Shown one piece after another: positions 49,512 through 60,732 of a stretch of DNA of 64,000 nucleotides. Source of the stretch: Dioscorea cayenensis subsp. rotundata (lineage: Eukaryota > Streptophyta > Magnoliopsida > Dioscoreales > Dioscoreaceae). The notes under the pieces were generated by a model. It was not told the DNA's origin. It did not search any database and saw only the letters and a program-made list of their open reading frames with translations. Location of the stretch: assembly GCF_009730915.1 (NCBI RefSeq), contig NC_052478.1:21432387-21496386 (forward strand), written 5' to 3'. The translations under genes and the position numbers were made by a program. Position 1 is the stretch's first letter; every line of letters begins with the position of its first letter.

Positions 49512-52228
49512 ACAATAATTTTTTTTTTTTATAATCATTTGGCCCATTTGCCACTTCAAGTAATAATAAGTATTGTAATGCCAAAATAGCTAGACCGGTC
49601 TTCATGGATATTGGGCCCCAAAGTAGAATTATATATATATATATATATACATATATAATTTTTATTAAATAATAAATTATATAATAAGAAATTATGGGTC
49701 ACAGATTGATGGTGAAATACAATTAATATAATTTAATTTTATAATAAATTAATTAAATAAGATAAGTTTTATATTCTAGAAAAAATAAGTAAGATGTTTA
49801 CCAATGTAGTTACGTGTATTAAATAATAATAAATAGAAATTTAAATATAAGTTTTTAAAAAAATCATGAATTGTGGTGGCTCTAAGAAATTATGGGCATG
49901 TGTTGATGATAAAATAAAATTTATGTAATTAAAAATTATTATAAATCAATTAAATAAGATAAGTTTTATAATTTAGAAAAAAAAACTGTAAAAAATATTA
50001 ACAATATGATTTTGTGATAAAATAATAATTAATGAAAACTTTAGATGTAAAATTAAAAATTTTTAAAAAATGATAAATTATGATGTCCTCATTAATCATT
50101 GGTGACATATATTGATCACCACATTAAAATAGGGATTACATCATATTTATATAATGGCGTGAAAAAAAATAAAGATATTAACCAAGTTTAAATCCTAACT
50201 ATTAACACATTTAAACTTGCATTGAAAAATAATTGAGAGAAAATGTATTAAACTGGAGCCGAACTCATTTAAGACCTTAGGCACCTATGTCTGGGGTTGG
50301 CACTTGATTATTAGATTCATATTTCTCAATATGTATGCATATAGTGTGCTTGTATGTATATAAATATACATTTTATTAGTGAAATTAGATGAATAAAAGG
50401 TACAAAATGACATTTTAAAAATACTCTTGTTTGTTGTTTATTTTTCATTTTAAGGATAAGAATATTGGGACAAAGTATATGTACATATGTAAATATAACT
50501 GCTGTTAGATTTACGTACACATATACTTTCTTTTAAGATTATATATTTAATTTATACAATATCTGACAATTTAAAATTTTATAGATAACCTCTGAAAATT
50601 TTAATATATTTCTTTGAAAGTATTTTACTTATAATTTGTGCCAACTCCTAATTTTTTATGAGTAGCCCGTTTCTTCACAAAATACATAAATAGTCCAAAC
50701 TCAATATTTAAACAATATTTTATTTCTTATTTTTCTTAAATTATGAATAAATCATAAGAACTTTAAAGCGGAAAAATAAATAAAATACCAATTTATCTTA
50801 TTTGAAATGGTAAAATAATATTTTATTAATAAAAATATTTTATAATTTTTTTTTTACAAAAACGACAAATATCATAAAAGACAGATAAATACATAAATAC
50901 ACCACAACCTTTAAAAATTCACCTATAAGACAAGTTAATACATGAAATAATAAAAGGCTATCATATACACATGCACCCAAAATATATCATGAATAATAAA
51001 TTCACAATAATAAATAACTTTTTGAGTGATGAAAAATACAATTCCACATAAATAATAGATAAACAATACAAATGAAAATATTAAAATGGTCAGAATAGAT
51101 GTGTAAATAAAATCTTACATATGAAAAAAAATCTATGAAAAATGAATGTACATATCACAATAATTTCTCAATTTGCTTAAAAATTTCACTTACAGAAAAT
51201 ATATATATATATATATTATTACTTTATTCTCTCAAATAATCTAAAAAAGAAAACCCAGAAAAAAGTTGAGCAGGAAGGAAATAGATTATCTGCTCGTGAT
51301 CTGTAACTTATTACAAAAGGCCAATAAATAAATAAATAAATAAATAAAAATTGATAATGAGACCAACCAACACAACCGTTCCGGTCTGATCCAACCACAA
51401 AAATCAACAACACATTAATTGTACACTTATTCACATGTCACAAGCCTAGCAGCATACAAGTATGTCTGTGTGTATTGACATCAATCATGATTATTTAAAT
51501 TAAAAAAAAATTTGATTCTTAGAATCAGGATATATACTACCAATAAATTGAAGATATTAGCTTTTCATGCCACCTAAATTGATTAAAAAAACATACTCCA
51601 CTTAATAAAGTTAGTTGATACTTGATTAATACTCAACTTAGCCTAGTCCTATGGATGCTCAAGTGGAAAACTTAGAATTAAGTATTGTGATGCAATAAAC
51701 TGGGCCCATATGTCCGGGATTAGCTCCTTTGATTCTCAAATTAGATTAGAGTTGCACCAACACCAGTCACATCAATGGTTAATTCACCATTAATTATTTG
51801 TTTAAAGTATGTAAAGAGCAATCTTTAGTTGCAATAAACAAAAACAAATTCAAATAACAAAAGAGGAAGATGTAGTTGACCGGACCACACACTAACACTA
51901 GGTCTTTTCCCAGCTTTTCTATCCACAAGAACATTGAAGAGGATTTGTGGAGATAGAGCTGGTGGGTGGAAGGAGCATTTCACAAAGTCTTTTGATTAAA
52001 AGGTGATATTTATGGGTGTTGATAAAGATGCAATTTTTGATGACTAGACCCTGAGATGGAATTTCTTGTCCCAAGCTTGCTAATGTTTTTGATCTCTATG
52101 TAATGTTTTCTGTTAGATAGAAAGAGCAAGAGATTCTAACCTCAGAGAGAGAGAGAGTCATATCCATCTTTAATTTGAGTTGTTTGGCTTCATTCCTTTG
52201 AGTCTCTGGTTTTGATATATGAAGGCCT
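48878..52228. other. AT-rich intergenic DNA, no gene recognised
   Basis: Includes a long (TA)n tract (49447-49507), (TA)n at 49631-49648 and many A/T runs. 51600-52228 is less extreme and probably contains the promoter and leader of the AT-hook gene, with a (GA)n run at about 52143-52156. Confidence 0.5.
49022..49212. mobile_element. diverged relative of the 11445 MITE
   Basis: Shares the order of GTTCCTAGAT, GACGTTTAA, TTGGATCATTATC, TATACAATTTTTACAG, ACTGTAGAACACG and a final TAGATTTCAAATTT with the 11445-11688 element. The terminal palindromes have decayed. It lies next to AT-rich DNA. Confidence 0.5.
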
Positions 52229-52555
52229 ATGGGGAAGAGGAGGACCAAGAAAAGACTGGATTTATTGACATCTGATCAGGCAGCAGCTCCCCAGGAAGTT
52301 CCTAGAAAGAGAGGTCGACCGCGTAAAGTTATAGCAGTGAAAGAGAAAGCCGATCAGGAAGGCGATAATATACCTGATGAAACAGGAGATGAGCAGCAAC
52401 AGCAGCAACAAGAACACCAACAAGAAGAAGCATCTTCATCCCGAGATGCTGGCAAAGACGAAGAGAAAGCTATCCAGGAGCAAAATCAAGAAGACGAGAA
52501 GCCGAGTAGCAGTAGAGGGAGAAGGAAAAGCCGAAAACCTCTAAAGAGCACATGA
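52229..52555 (+). CDS. small AT-hook-like nuclear protein
   Basis: Single-exon frame of 108 residues. A basic N-terminus (MGKRRTKKRLDLL) is followed by a clear AT-hook, PRKRGRPRKV (about residues 25-34), whose GRP core binds the minor groove of AT-rich DNA. Then comes a Gln/Glu-rich region (QQQQQQEHQQEE), a Ser/Arg stretch and a basic tail GRRKSRKPLK that could act as a nuclear signal. There is no PPC domain, so it is not an AHL protein, and no kinase or zinc finger. Function unknown; an HMG-I-like chromatin accessory is the best guess. A 19-codon upstream frame (ATG at 52219) overlaps the start codon in another frame. It converges on TYW1, about 490 bases away. More C-terminal exons cannot be excluded. 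Confidence 0.68.
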   Translation: MGKRRTKKRLDLLTSDQAAAPQEVPRKRGRPRKVIAVKEKADQEGDNIPDETGDEQQQQQQEHQQEEASSSRDAGKDEEKAIQEQNQEDEKPSSSRGRRKSRKPLKST

Positions 52556-53048
52556 AGACGTCTATCTCTATAATATGCGTATTTGCTTACCTCGTCTTTT
52601 ATTCACTGGTTTGTAAATACTCACGATTTGTTTGTGCAAGTAATTGTAAAGCCTGCCTGGCCTGCGGAAACAAAAAAAGATTAGTTTCCATTAATGACCT
52701 CAGTGAAGAAATAGTAAGCGCTTACTGTAGATGTAGCCCCATCTTCAGCTTCCTTGCCATCATGTTTCAAACCATAAATAATAACTGGATTTAAATAAAG
52801 AGCCATTTGTACAACAATTCAAGATTATATGAATAACAATGGGCATACATGAAATCGAGTTATTCTTTACTTTTAATGAAAATGAAATCATTTACCATCC
52901 TGCAGGAACAATATAGAAAATAAAACTACAATAGAAAACTGAGCGTGTTCCGGTTGCATAAAAAGCAGTTAGACTTGCATATCATGCTAAGTCCAGGATT
53001 GCAGATGTGTTAATTAACACAGTTTCGCACCAGTTAACGAAGCCTCTG
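52556..53048. other. 3' flanks between convergent genes
   Basis: Probably 3' UTRs of the AT-hook gene and TYW1. An 80-codon plus-strand frame (52552-52794) has no recognisable match. Confidence 0.45.
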
Positions 53049-56000
53049 CTATCTTCGGGCCGCATCTCCGTGGCGTCTTTCTTTCTTGTATCGTGACTGA
53101 TGTGGATCAAATCCTCCTTCATCTGCACCGTACACAGCCCAAGTAGGTGTTGGAGCCATGTAGTCTTCACTTTTGAAAGGTTTTCCCAATGCCACCTAAA
53201 AGCCATTAATAAGGACTTGCTCTAAGCTCTCATTGAATGATAACACCTAGAAATCAAGTTACTATGGGAGGAGGATGGTGAATCTGTTACCAGCTCATGG
53301 AATCGGTCATAGTCGATCCACGTATACCACTGACCATTTATCTTGTACTTATCAACCTTCGCCAAAAGTACACAGCAAGAATGCACATGCTCACAAGCAA
53401 CTTCATATTCACCATTGCTTTTGGCAGCCATGGCTTCTGAAAAGGCTTTAACGTCAGAATGCCACGGTACATTCTCCATTGTCAGCTTTGAAGTGGCAGA
53501 CCTGTTAAAAGTTGGTAAAAACCCAAGATGAAAAATGGATGTGATTTAGATAATGCCTAGTAAGAAAAATATGATCTACTCACGAGCCACAGTATGTGAC
53601 ACCCTTGATTTCAACTAAATCAGGCTTCCCAATTGACAACAAATTAGAATATGCATCCACATCTTCTGCATTCCACCCTTTAACAAGAGTTAGCCGGTAC
53701 ACCGTTCTTTGCTCTTTGTCTCGCAAAGCTCTCAGTGAATCCTATTATGAAGAGATTATTGCACTAAAACCATGCAAGGGATTTGCAATCTAAGCTAATC
53801 AGCAAAATGGGGAAAAATACTCCAAATGCAAGCTTATTTCAGCTGTTGCAATAACCTTTTGTTAAAATTCACATTATCTAACTAACAGAGAGAAGCATAA
53901 AAAAATGGGGGTGACTCGTGATGAGAAAACCTAGAGAGACAGCTGCTTCAATCAGATGGATAAATGACCAAGTGTTAAAACATTATCAGGTCCAGATGCT
54001 TTGGCCCTGCCTTTTCACAGTTCAGAAGCCCCCAAATATAACAAGCCTAATTAAGACACATGTCTCTTCAAACCATCAATATTAGCTTGATATAAAGATA
54101 ATACAATACACTCTAATTTACCCTTTGAATGCTCCTTCAATGGATGAAATCCCTAAACTGAAGTGAACATTACATCTTTGGAAGATATCATAAATGTTTC
54201 TGGGAGATAGCATTAAGTGTTTCTGGCATATATGTTACTTCATATTAACCTCAAAAACTAACATTCTTACTTCTTTTTGACAAAAGAGACAAAAGTGTAC
54301 TTCATAAGCATATACACATAAAAACATGTAAGAAACAAAACATGAGAGTGTAAGGGCATACAAGAAAACGCTCCCAAAAATCACCAAAGAGTGGCCTATC
54401 AATAGCCTTCAGGCTCTCCTTTGAAGCAGCATCTACACTTACATATAGCTGTTATCACCCAGTAGTGGTCAACAAGATAAAAAAATGGTAATGAGTAATA
54501 AGCATTAAAAGCTCCAAACCAGCAAGCAAAATACAACCAAGATATGAGGAGCACCTGGGTAACTGGTTTCAACATCTCAATTCTTTCGGGGAATTGGGCA
54601 TTTGTAACCAAAAAGGTAGAGATATGTCTCCGATGCAGCTCATCAACTATGGTATTTATCTCCGGATACATAATAGGTTCACCAACGAGGGATAATGCAC
54701 AATGCCTAGGAGAAAGACCTTCTAATAATCGTTCCTGCTTTACTCCTGATAGAAACAAGAAGGATAAATCAGACACCATAATTAATTGGCTTCTAGTGGA
54801 CCATGAAAGTATACACTCGTGAATCATATAGGCATGAGATGTTACGTGCACCCTCATCACCAAAAACTATATCTTTCCAAATTGCTCTACAACTGGCAAA
54901 ACCTGCCAATCTCTTTTGGAGAAAGCAGTTGTTGTCTGATTCAATGATCAGAGATGAGCAGAACAGGTAACGAACAACCTTACTGAGGTTGTCAAAGCAC
55001 TACAGGTACCAAGATGAATAATCCAAATAAAAAGAGGACCATTATCTCATCTTGATATCTTTTGACTAATGGTTTATATCAACTAATCAGCCATTTCAGT
55101 GCATCCAAACATAACATAAATTTTGTCAAGGTCAAAATGAGTAATGGCTTTGCTGGGCAAGAACCAAGCTACATAGAAAATTTCAGCAACATCAGTCACC
55201 AGAATACCAGATATGGAATTTAGGTCCCGTTTGGATCAAGGGCTCTTACTTTTGGTGCATACACATGTTTAGCTATGCACCAAAAGAATTAGGAATAACG
55301 TTTCCCCAAAATTGGGGGAATGAGCATTACTTACTCTCTAAATTACAATTTTGACGCTGAGCAAAAAAAAAAAAATTGACATACTTTACAATTTTGTCCA
55401 CCTTTTTATTAGATATTTGTTTATTTTATATAAAAGATACTTAAAGATTTAATTATATTAATCAAAGTGTATAATGGGCAAAGTGAATTATTTAATTAAA
55501 TATTTAATGATAATAATTAAACTGAATAATAGTTAAAGTAAAATATTTAATTAAAAAAATTAAAATGAATAATTACGTTTAAATTATTTTATAAATAAAT
55601 AAAATTTAGTTATTATTAAACATAATTGGTTGTCTTATACAATATCATTTATTTACATTAAAAGGCACAAATTTGATTTTACCACATTTCTCTCTTAATT
55701 TTCATTCCCAATACGTATTCTTTTCAACCAAATATTGTTTTCATTCCCATCCCCGTCCCTCCATCCCCAATACCATCCCCATTCTTCGTTCCATTCCTAT
55801 TCCCATTCCATGAACCAAACAACCCCTTAAACCAACTTTTTTAAATCTTAAATTGCTTTCATATTTCTTTTACCTATGCTAAGCAATTTTCTTTATCTTA
55901 AGAGAAAAAAAATTGATAAATGGAGATGTCCTTAATAATGGTATAATGTAAAGACAAGGAAAGGAAAGAACTTCAAAGGAAAACTTGCACAGCAGGTTCT

Positions 56001-58007
56001 AAACACAATTGACTTCCATTACCATCAAGAAGCAGAAATACACACCTGGGACACCTTTCATTTGCTTGATCATCTTAGTATGCTGATCGATGGCGCCATT
56101 CACAATTTCCAATGGTTCATCCATCTTCCATCGCCAGCTTTTTCCAACAGGATTTGTATGATGTCTCCAACAGAAAACACATTTATTTGCACAAGCCAAA
56201 CTCGGAGTTGCTTCCATGCACCTGTTTCATTATATAATCAAAAACTTGGAGATACATAAATAGATACATAGAATTAATAAAATATTGAGCTAATGAATAT
56301 TTGATCATAAATGGAAGAAAAAATAAAAAATTATCCACAACAAGACTATAGTGCTACACATACCCATGTCAGCAATAATATCATCAATAAGCCAGATTTT
56401 TTTTGTCATGCATTGTTCTCAATCTTAATGATAGTGAAGAAGTAAGCACTTTCCCTTCTTTCACACAATTCATAAAAACTAATTCCAAGACCTAAACTCC
56501 TGTGTTCCTCCTCAGAACTATTTGAACCAGTAGATAATGAGCAGTCAATTTATTGCATCCCATTTGTTGGGGAAAGCAATGTCACCTTTCTAGCGGTACC
56601 AGTTCTCTTTCTTTTTTTATTAAGTCAAATGGATCCTAATTCTTAATCCAACATTTGCTATATACAGCGGACACACTTAACTAAATCTGCTACTATTCAA
56701 GATTCTGATCACATACAATTTCCATGTGTTTCTATAAAGGCATGCCCGCAGTTACAACATTTTAAGTCAATAGAAAAGGATCTTAGTTCACATATATGTT
56801 CCCAAAGGAAGGAATACCACTTGATTGATATCCCTTGGTCAAATGTAGCTAGAGAAAGCTTCCATTTCATCTTCCTAGATTCCACTAACATAACACCTCA
56901 CTACCTACGAATGCAAAAAAGAACTAGAAATGAGATAAGAAGCCATCACCTGTGACTTTCTATCCCATAGAATGAGTGCTTGTAGCATCCTCCACGACCT
57001 CGAAGCTGTGACTTAGTCCATCTACAGAGTTTAACTCCACTATGAGTACCAATAATTTTATATCCCTGAACATACAATCATAATCAAAGTAAAACTATCA
57101 GCTTGATCCAATGAAGCATAAGAATTTCAAAGCAAGAGCAAAAAGTCACCTGCTTCTCCAAGCTCGCCCTGATGACCGGAGTCACCATTTCCTTAACTCC
57201 ATTCTCCCCATTCTTCAAAACCCCATTTGTCAAAACCCCAGAAGACCTCCTCGATGGAGCCTTACCGGCAATATCCTCCATATCAACAGCCTCAGGCTCA
57301 ACCACCTCCTCATCTTCATCATCATCCTCTTCCAATCCATCAAACCCATCACTCTCAGCTCTCACATCCAAACCCTTCTCATCCTCCCCAACACCACCAC
57401 CACCACCACCACCACCACCCTTCAACAACTCCAAAACCCTCCCACTCCACGACTCAAAAACCTCATCCAAATCCCCAGAATCCACATCCCCCTCACAAAC
57501 CGGCACCATCTCCACCGCTCCAAGCGCCCTAATCCACCTCGCAAAATCCCTCGCAACAGCATTGAAGCTCTGTCCATACGACCCTGACCCAACCCCAAAC
57601 ACCGCAAACCGGCAACGAGACAAAATCAAAGACCCAACCCGGAAATCCTCCGCACTCTCAGAAAGCCAGCGAGCAAGAAACGCAGCATTCCCGGGGGGCT
57701 TCCCATCCTCCCAAGTCGAGGCGACAATCAACACAAGGGTTTCTCGCTGTAGATCCTCAGGCTCATACTGCCGTGGATCAACGAGATCAACGCCAAAGCC
57801 GGAGGAACGTAGCAGTAAAGCAAGGCGGCGAGCGAGGGCTTCAGAGGTGCCAGTCTGGGAAGCAAAGAGGATCTTAGGGTTAGGGTTTGGGGAGGAGGAG
57901 AGGCGGCGGAGATGCCGGAGACGGCGGGATTGGTAGAAGAAGAAGAGGGAGGAGAAGGAGAGGAGGGCGGAGAGGGCGAGACGGGCGGGGAGGAGGGATG
58001 GTGGCAT
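53049..58007 (-). CDS. TYW1: TYW1, radical-SAM wybutosine synthase
   Basis: Condenses N1-methylguanosine-37 of tRNA-Phe with pyruvate to the tricyclic 4-demethylwyosine, a step towards wybutosine, on the cytosolic side of the ER or in the cytosol. Eight exons on the minus strand: 58007-57150, 57065-56950, 56221-56046, 54745-54555, 54448-54362, 53741-53584, 53501-53291, 53195-53049; 647 residues. An N-terminal anchor helix (about 7-25) precedes a flavodoxin domain (FMN loop SQTGTSEAL; GVGSGSYGQSFN), then an acidic and poly-Gly linker, RGRGGCYKHSFYGIESHRC and the radical-SAM cluster C335-x3-C339-x2-C342. C-terminal blocks include LYVSVDAASKESLKAIDRPL, YRLTLVKGWN, EIKGVTYCG and YMAPTPTWAVYGADEGGFDP. 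All exons are in phase. Exon 1 is far more GC-rich than the rest. Intron 3 carries a Tourist-like MITE. Confidence 0.95.
55223..55826. mobile_element. Tourist-like (PIF/Harbinger) MITE in TYW1 intron 3
   Basis: Left end GGTCCCGTTTGGATC, right end (reverse complement) GGGGTTGTTTGGTTC, flanked by TTA on both sides (55220-55222 and 55827-55829), the PIF/Harbinger target. 604 bp, AT-rich interior, no coding capacity. Near the right end is a run of CATTCCCATCCCC-type repeats. Confidence 0.82.
57389..57418. repeat. (CCA)n run coding for poly-Gly in TYW1
   Basis: A trinucleotide microsatellite inside exon 1 encodes about nine glycines in the linker between the flavodoxin and radical-SAM parts. It is likely length-variable and neutral. 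Confidence 0.85.
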
Positions 58008-58698
58008 GATCGTAATTACGGAGAATGGCGAGGGCTTGGGCGGGAAAAAGGAGAAGGAGGTTTGGACTTTGGAGAGATGGAGAAGAAGGAAGAGGGTTTG
58101 GGTTCTTAAACCTTTTGGGTTTGGTTGGACCGGGATTGGACCGGTTTAGTGGAATGAGAAGGGAGAACCGGGTTTTTGGACCGGTTTTTTTTGTTTTTTG
58201 AATAGGCCCTTGTAGTAATGTTTAATTGTTTAGTTACATTGAAGTGATTAATTGTTGGTGTTTTTGTTTATGTACCCCGGGGAAAGTTTAAATTGGCGGA
58301 TAAACAGTTGTAAATAATGCATATATATATATCACAATATGCCAATTGCGGACATAGAACATACGTCAGATTAACAAAAATAAAAAAAAAGAGAGATGAG
58401 AGAGAGAAAGTAAGCGGGGTGGAGAAAGAGTGTAATAACAATAACCGACGGATTATTCTGAGTGAGAATGGGTGTGAGAAAATGCTGAGTTGGTTTTATA
58501 ATTTTCTTTAAATAGTGCTAATAAAAATTGAGTTAGACAGTTCAGATTGATTGAGTTGCCTGCTACGATCACAACACTATGGATGCTATTCGGTTGACTG
58601 TTGGATTGGAATCCAACGATTCAATATGAACGTTCGTAGAATTTATATTATATCTACGAACATTCACGTGGCCTCTGTATATGTATATATATATATAG
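58008..58698. other. TYW1 promoter region and a short MITE-like piece
   Basis: 58128-58195 contains three ACCGG-core motifs (GGACCGGGATT, GGACCGGTTTAG, GGACCGGTTTTT) just upstream of TYW1. 58578-58690 matches, in pieces, 27432-27475 and 28490-28592 (GCTATTCGG..TCCAACG, then CTACGAACATT..GGCCTC) and ends in (TA)n. Confidence 0.45.
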
Positions 58699-58839
58699 GG
58701 GATACGTCTTCTAAGGACGTCCTCAGAATCCATATCTGGGGATGTCCCTAGGAGCCATTAGATCATTTAATCTAACGGCTCCTACAATGTCCCCAAAACC
58801 ACACTGAAATTCTCTTTGTCAAAACCACACGTCTCTGTC

Positions 58840-58960
58840 TCCATAAACATCTCCACCGCATCCACTGTCTCTGCCTCCACCAACGCCTTCTTCCCCGTCT
58901 CCACCAACGCATCCACTTTTTGCGTCTCTACCAACGCATCCACTTTCTCTCGTGTCAAGG
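58840..58960 (+). repeat. minisatellite in the left MULE repeat
   Basis: About four imperfect units of roughly 27-29 bases with the core TCTCYACCAACGCATCCACT. Units differ by point changes and short indels. Confidence 0.7.
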
Positions 58961-59511
58961 GTTAAGATCCATCTCTCAGTAGATCGACCAATTCCTTCCT
59001 CTCATGATGCTTTTCAATTCGGTAACACTTTCTTTTTGTTGTTCTTCTTTCTCTTTCCATTCGTTTTTCTGATTGATTTGGGTGTTGATTTGTTCATAAA
59101 ATGCTGTTAATTTCAAGATGGAATAGTATTTCATTCGATTCGGTGTTGACAAAATGTTTATCGTGAAAATTAGGATGTTATTAGATGGAGATTGTTGCTA
59201 TAAAGTTATGTTTTTTTTCTTAATTGGTTGATGCACTTATTTATATGAATCAAAGTTTGAATTTTGTTGATATTGAGGAATCTGAGGATATTTTTTTCCT
59301 TTGTGACTTAGGTTGCAGCATTATGACAAATAGAATTCAGAATGATGGTGACCCTTCTAGTTCTAGTTATAGTTACACATGTTGGCAAAGGAATGAAATG
59401 GATGATGACAGGATGATTGTTATTGTTCTCTCAGAAGAGTATCAGGTGTCGAATTTGTTATTGAAGGTTATTCAAACGGATGATTTCTGTACCTTCATTT
59501 ATCAGCCATGA

Positions 59512-60686
59512 TTGATTGTTGTTGTTCTCTCTGAAGAGTATCAGGTTGAGATATCAAAGTCAAAGATTCCTTTTCCACATAGGAAAGGGACTTTGTATAA
59601 CATTTAGTACATTGTTAGATGGAGTGATACTAGTTCTAAGGCACCTAAAGAGCATATTTGGTGGATGAGAAGTTTGTACCCTTTGAGCATTAAAAGTTTT
59701 TAACAAATTCAAATGTACAAGTGATGCACAAATGACCTGTTTATTAATCTCCAAATTCAAGGCAAGTGGTGGAATGGGAATGCCCAATACCCCACCCACA
59801 CAATTGCTTAGGGGTGAGCAAAACCTGATACCCGATCCGGTTTTTAAAACCGGATCAGGTACCCAGTTTTTCAAATCGGCAAAAACTCGACCCGTATCCA
59901 TACTTGTCAACTGCTTGTATGCATACTTGTTTATTTTGCTACTTGTCAATTGCTTGAATGCATACTCAATTGCTTATAGGAGCAAGTGAATGAGAATTTC
60001 CAAATGGAAAAGGCTTGGTCTACATATCTTAAGACATCTTCAGCACAATGCAAATTCAAAAACACAAACATACGCTGTAAACAATTGGTGCACACAGGAT
60101 ACAATATACCAAAACCATTCAATGGGTCAACTAACTCCGAAATAATACATCCATCAGCTAGAGTTTATAGTTTATGGCAAGCATGACTCATTGTTTATTT
60201 CACCTCACCAAATCAAAGAAGAGAAGGTGATCATCATGATGCCAGTAAAAAAATGCACAGAAATCCTTAAAAAATATTGTAAAACAGGGATTATATTCAA
60301 GTTCCATTGTACATCAGAATAAATGTCCAGGAAAAGCTTTTAGCACAAGCACTTACAGGAGGAAAACACACACACACAGTGCTTCTATCAAATGGTTAAT
60401 GAATACCTGTTAGTATATACAACTAAAAAACATCTTTAAAGGCAACCATGCAAATAATTTTGTTTCAAAAAATAATACAAGATTTTTTTTTGACAAAAGA
60501 AAAATTGCATATTAAAAGGGGTACAGGTTTAACATCCATTAATAGAAGTAAACTGAAAACACCATAACAAATAACCAATATTGTGGCTTGAAAAAGTGGT
60601 TGTTTCTTGTAGCTTAGGGTAGACCTGCATTCACAAATAAAAAGTTTCATTTATTGAAAATGTGAATCTATGTGATACAACACTTC

Positions 60687-60721
<35 letters not shown>

Positions 60722-60732
60722 AAACAGCAGAC
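59512..60732. other. MULE interior without recognised gene
   Basis: Includes, at 59812-59885, GGGGTGAGCAAAACC and an imperfect palindrome around ATCCGGTTTTTAAAACCGGAT, resembling a hAT MITE end. (CAA)n at 60686-60723. A 95-codon plus-strand frame just before (59224-59511) is unidentified. Confidence 0.4.
60686..60723. repeat. (CAA)n microsatellite
   Basis: About 12 units, immediately downstream of the FAR1/MULE relic's stop. Confidence 0.95.

Noticed and set aside
57111-57936. Long plus-strand frames (158, 254 and 101 codons)
   Set aside because: They lie antisense to the GC-rich first exon of TYW1; Pro/Ser/Thr/His-rich shadows without family match.
59224-59511. 95-codon plus-strand frame inside the MULE
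   Set aside because: No known second MULE product recognised; could be chance in AT-rich DNA.
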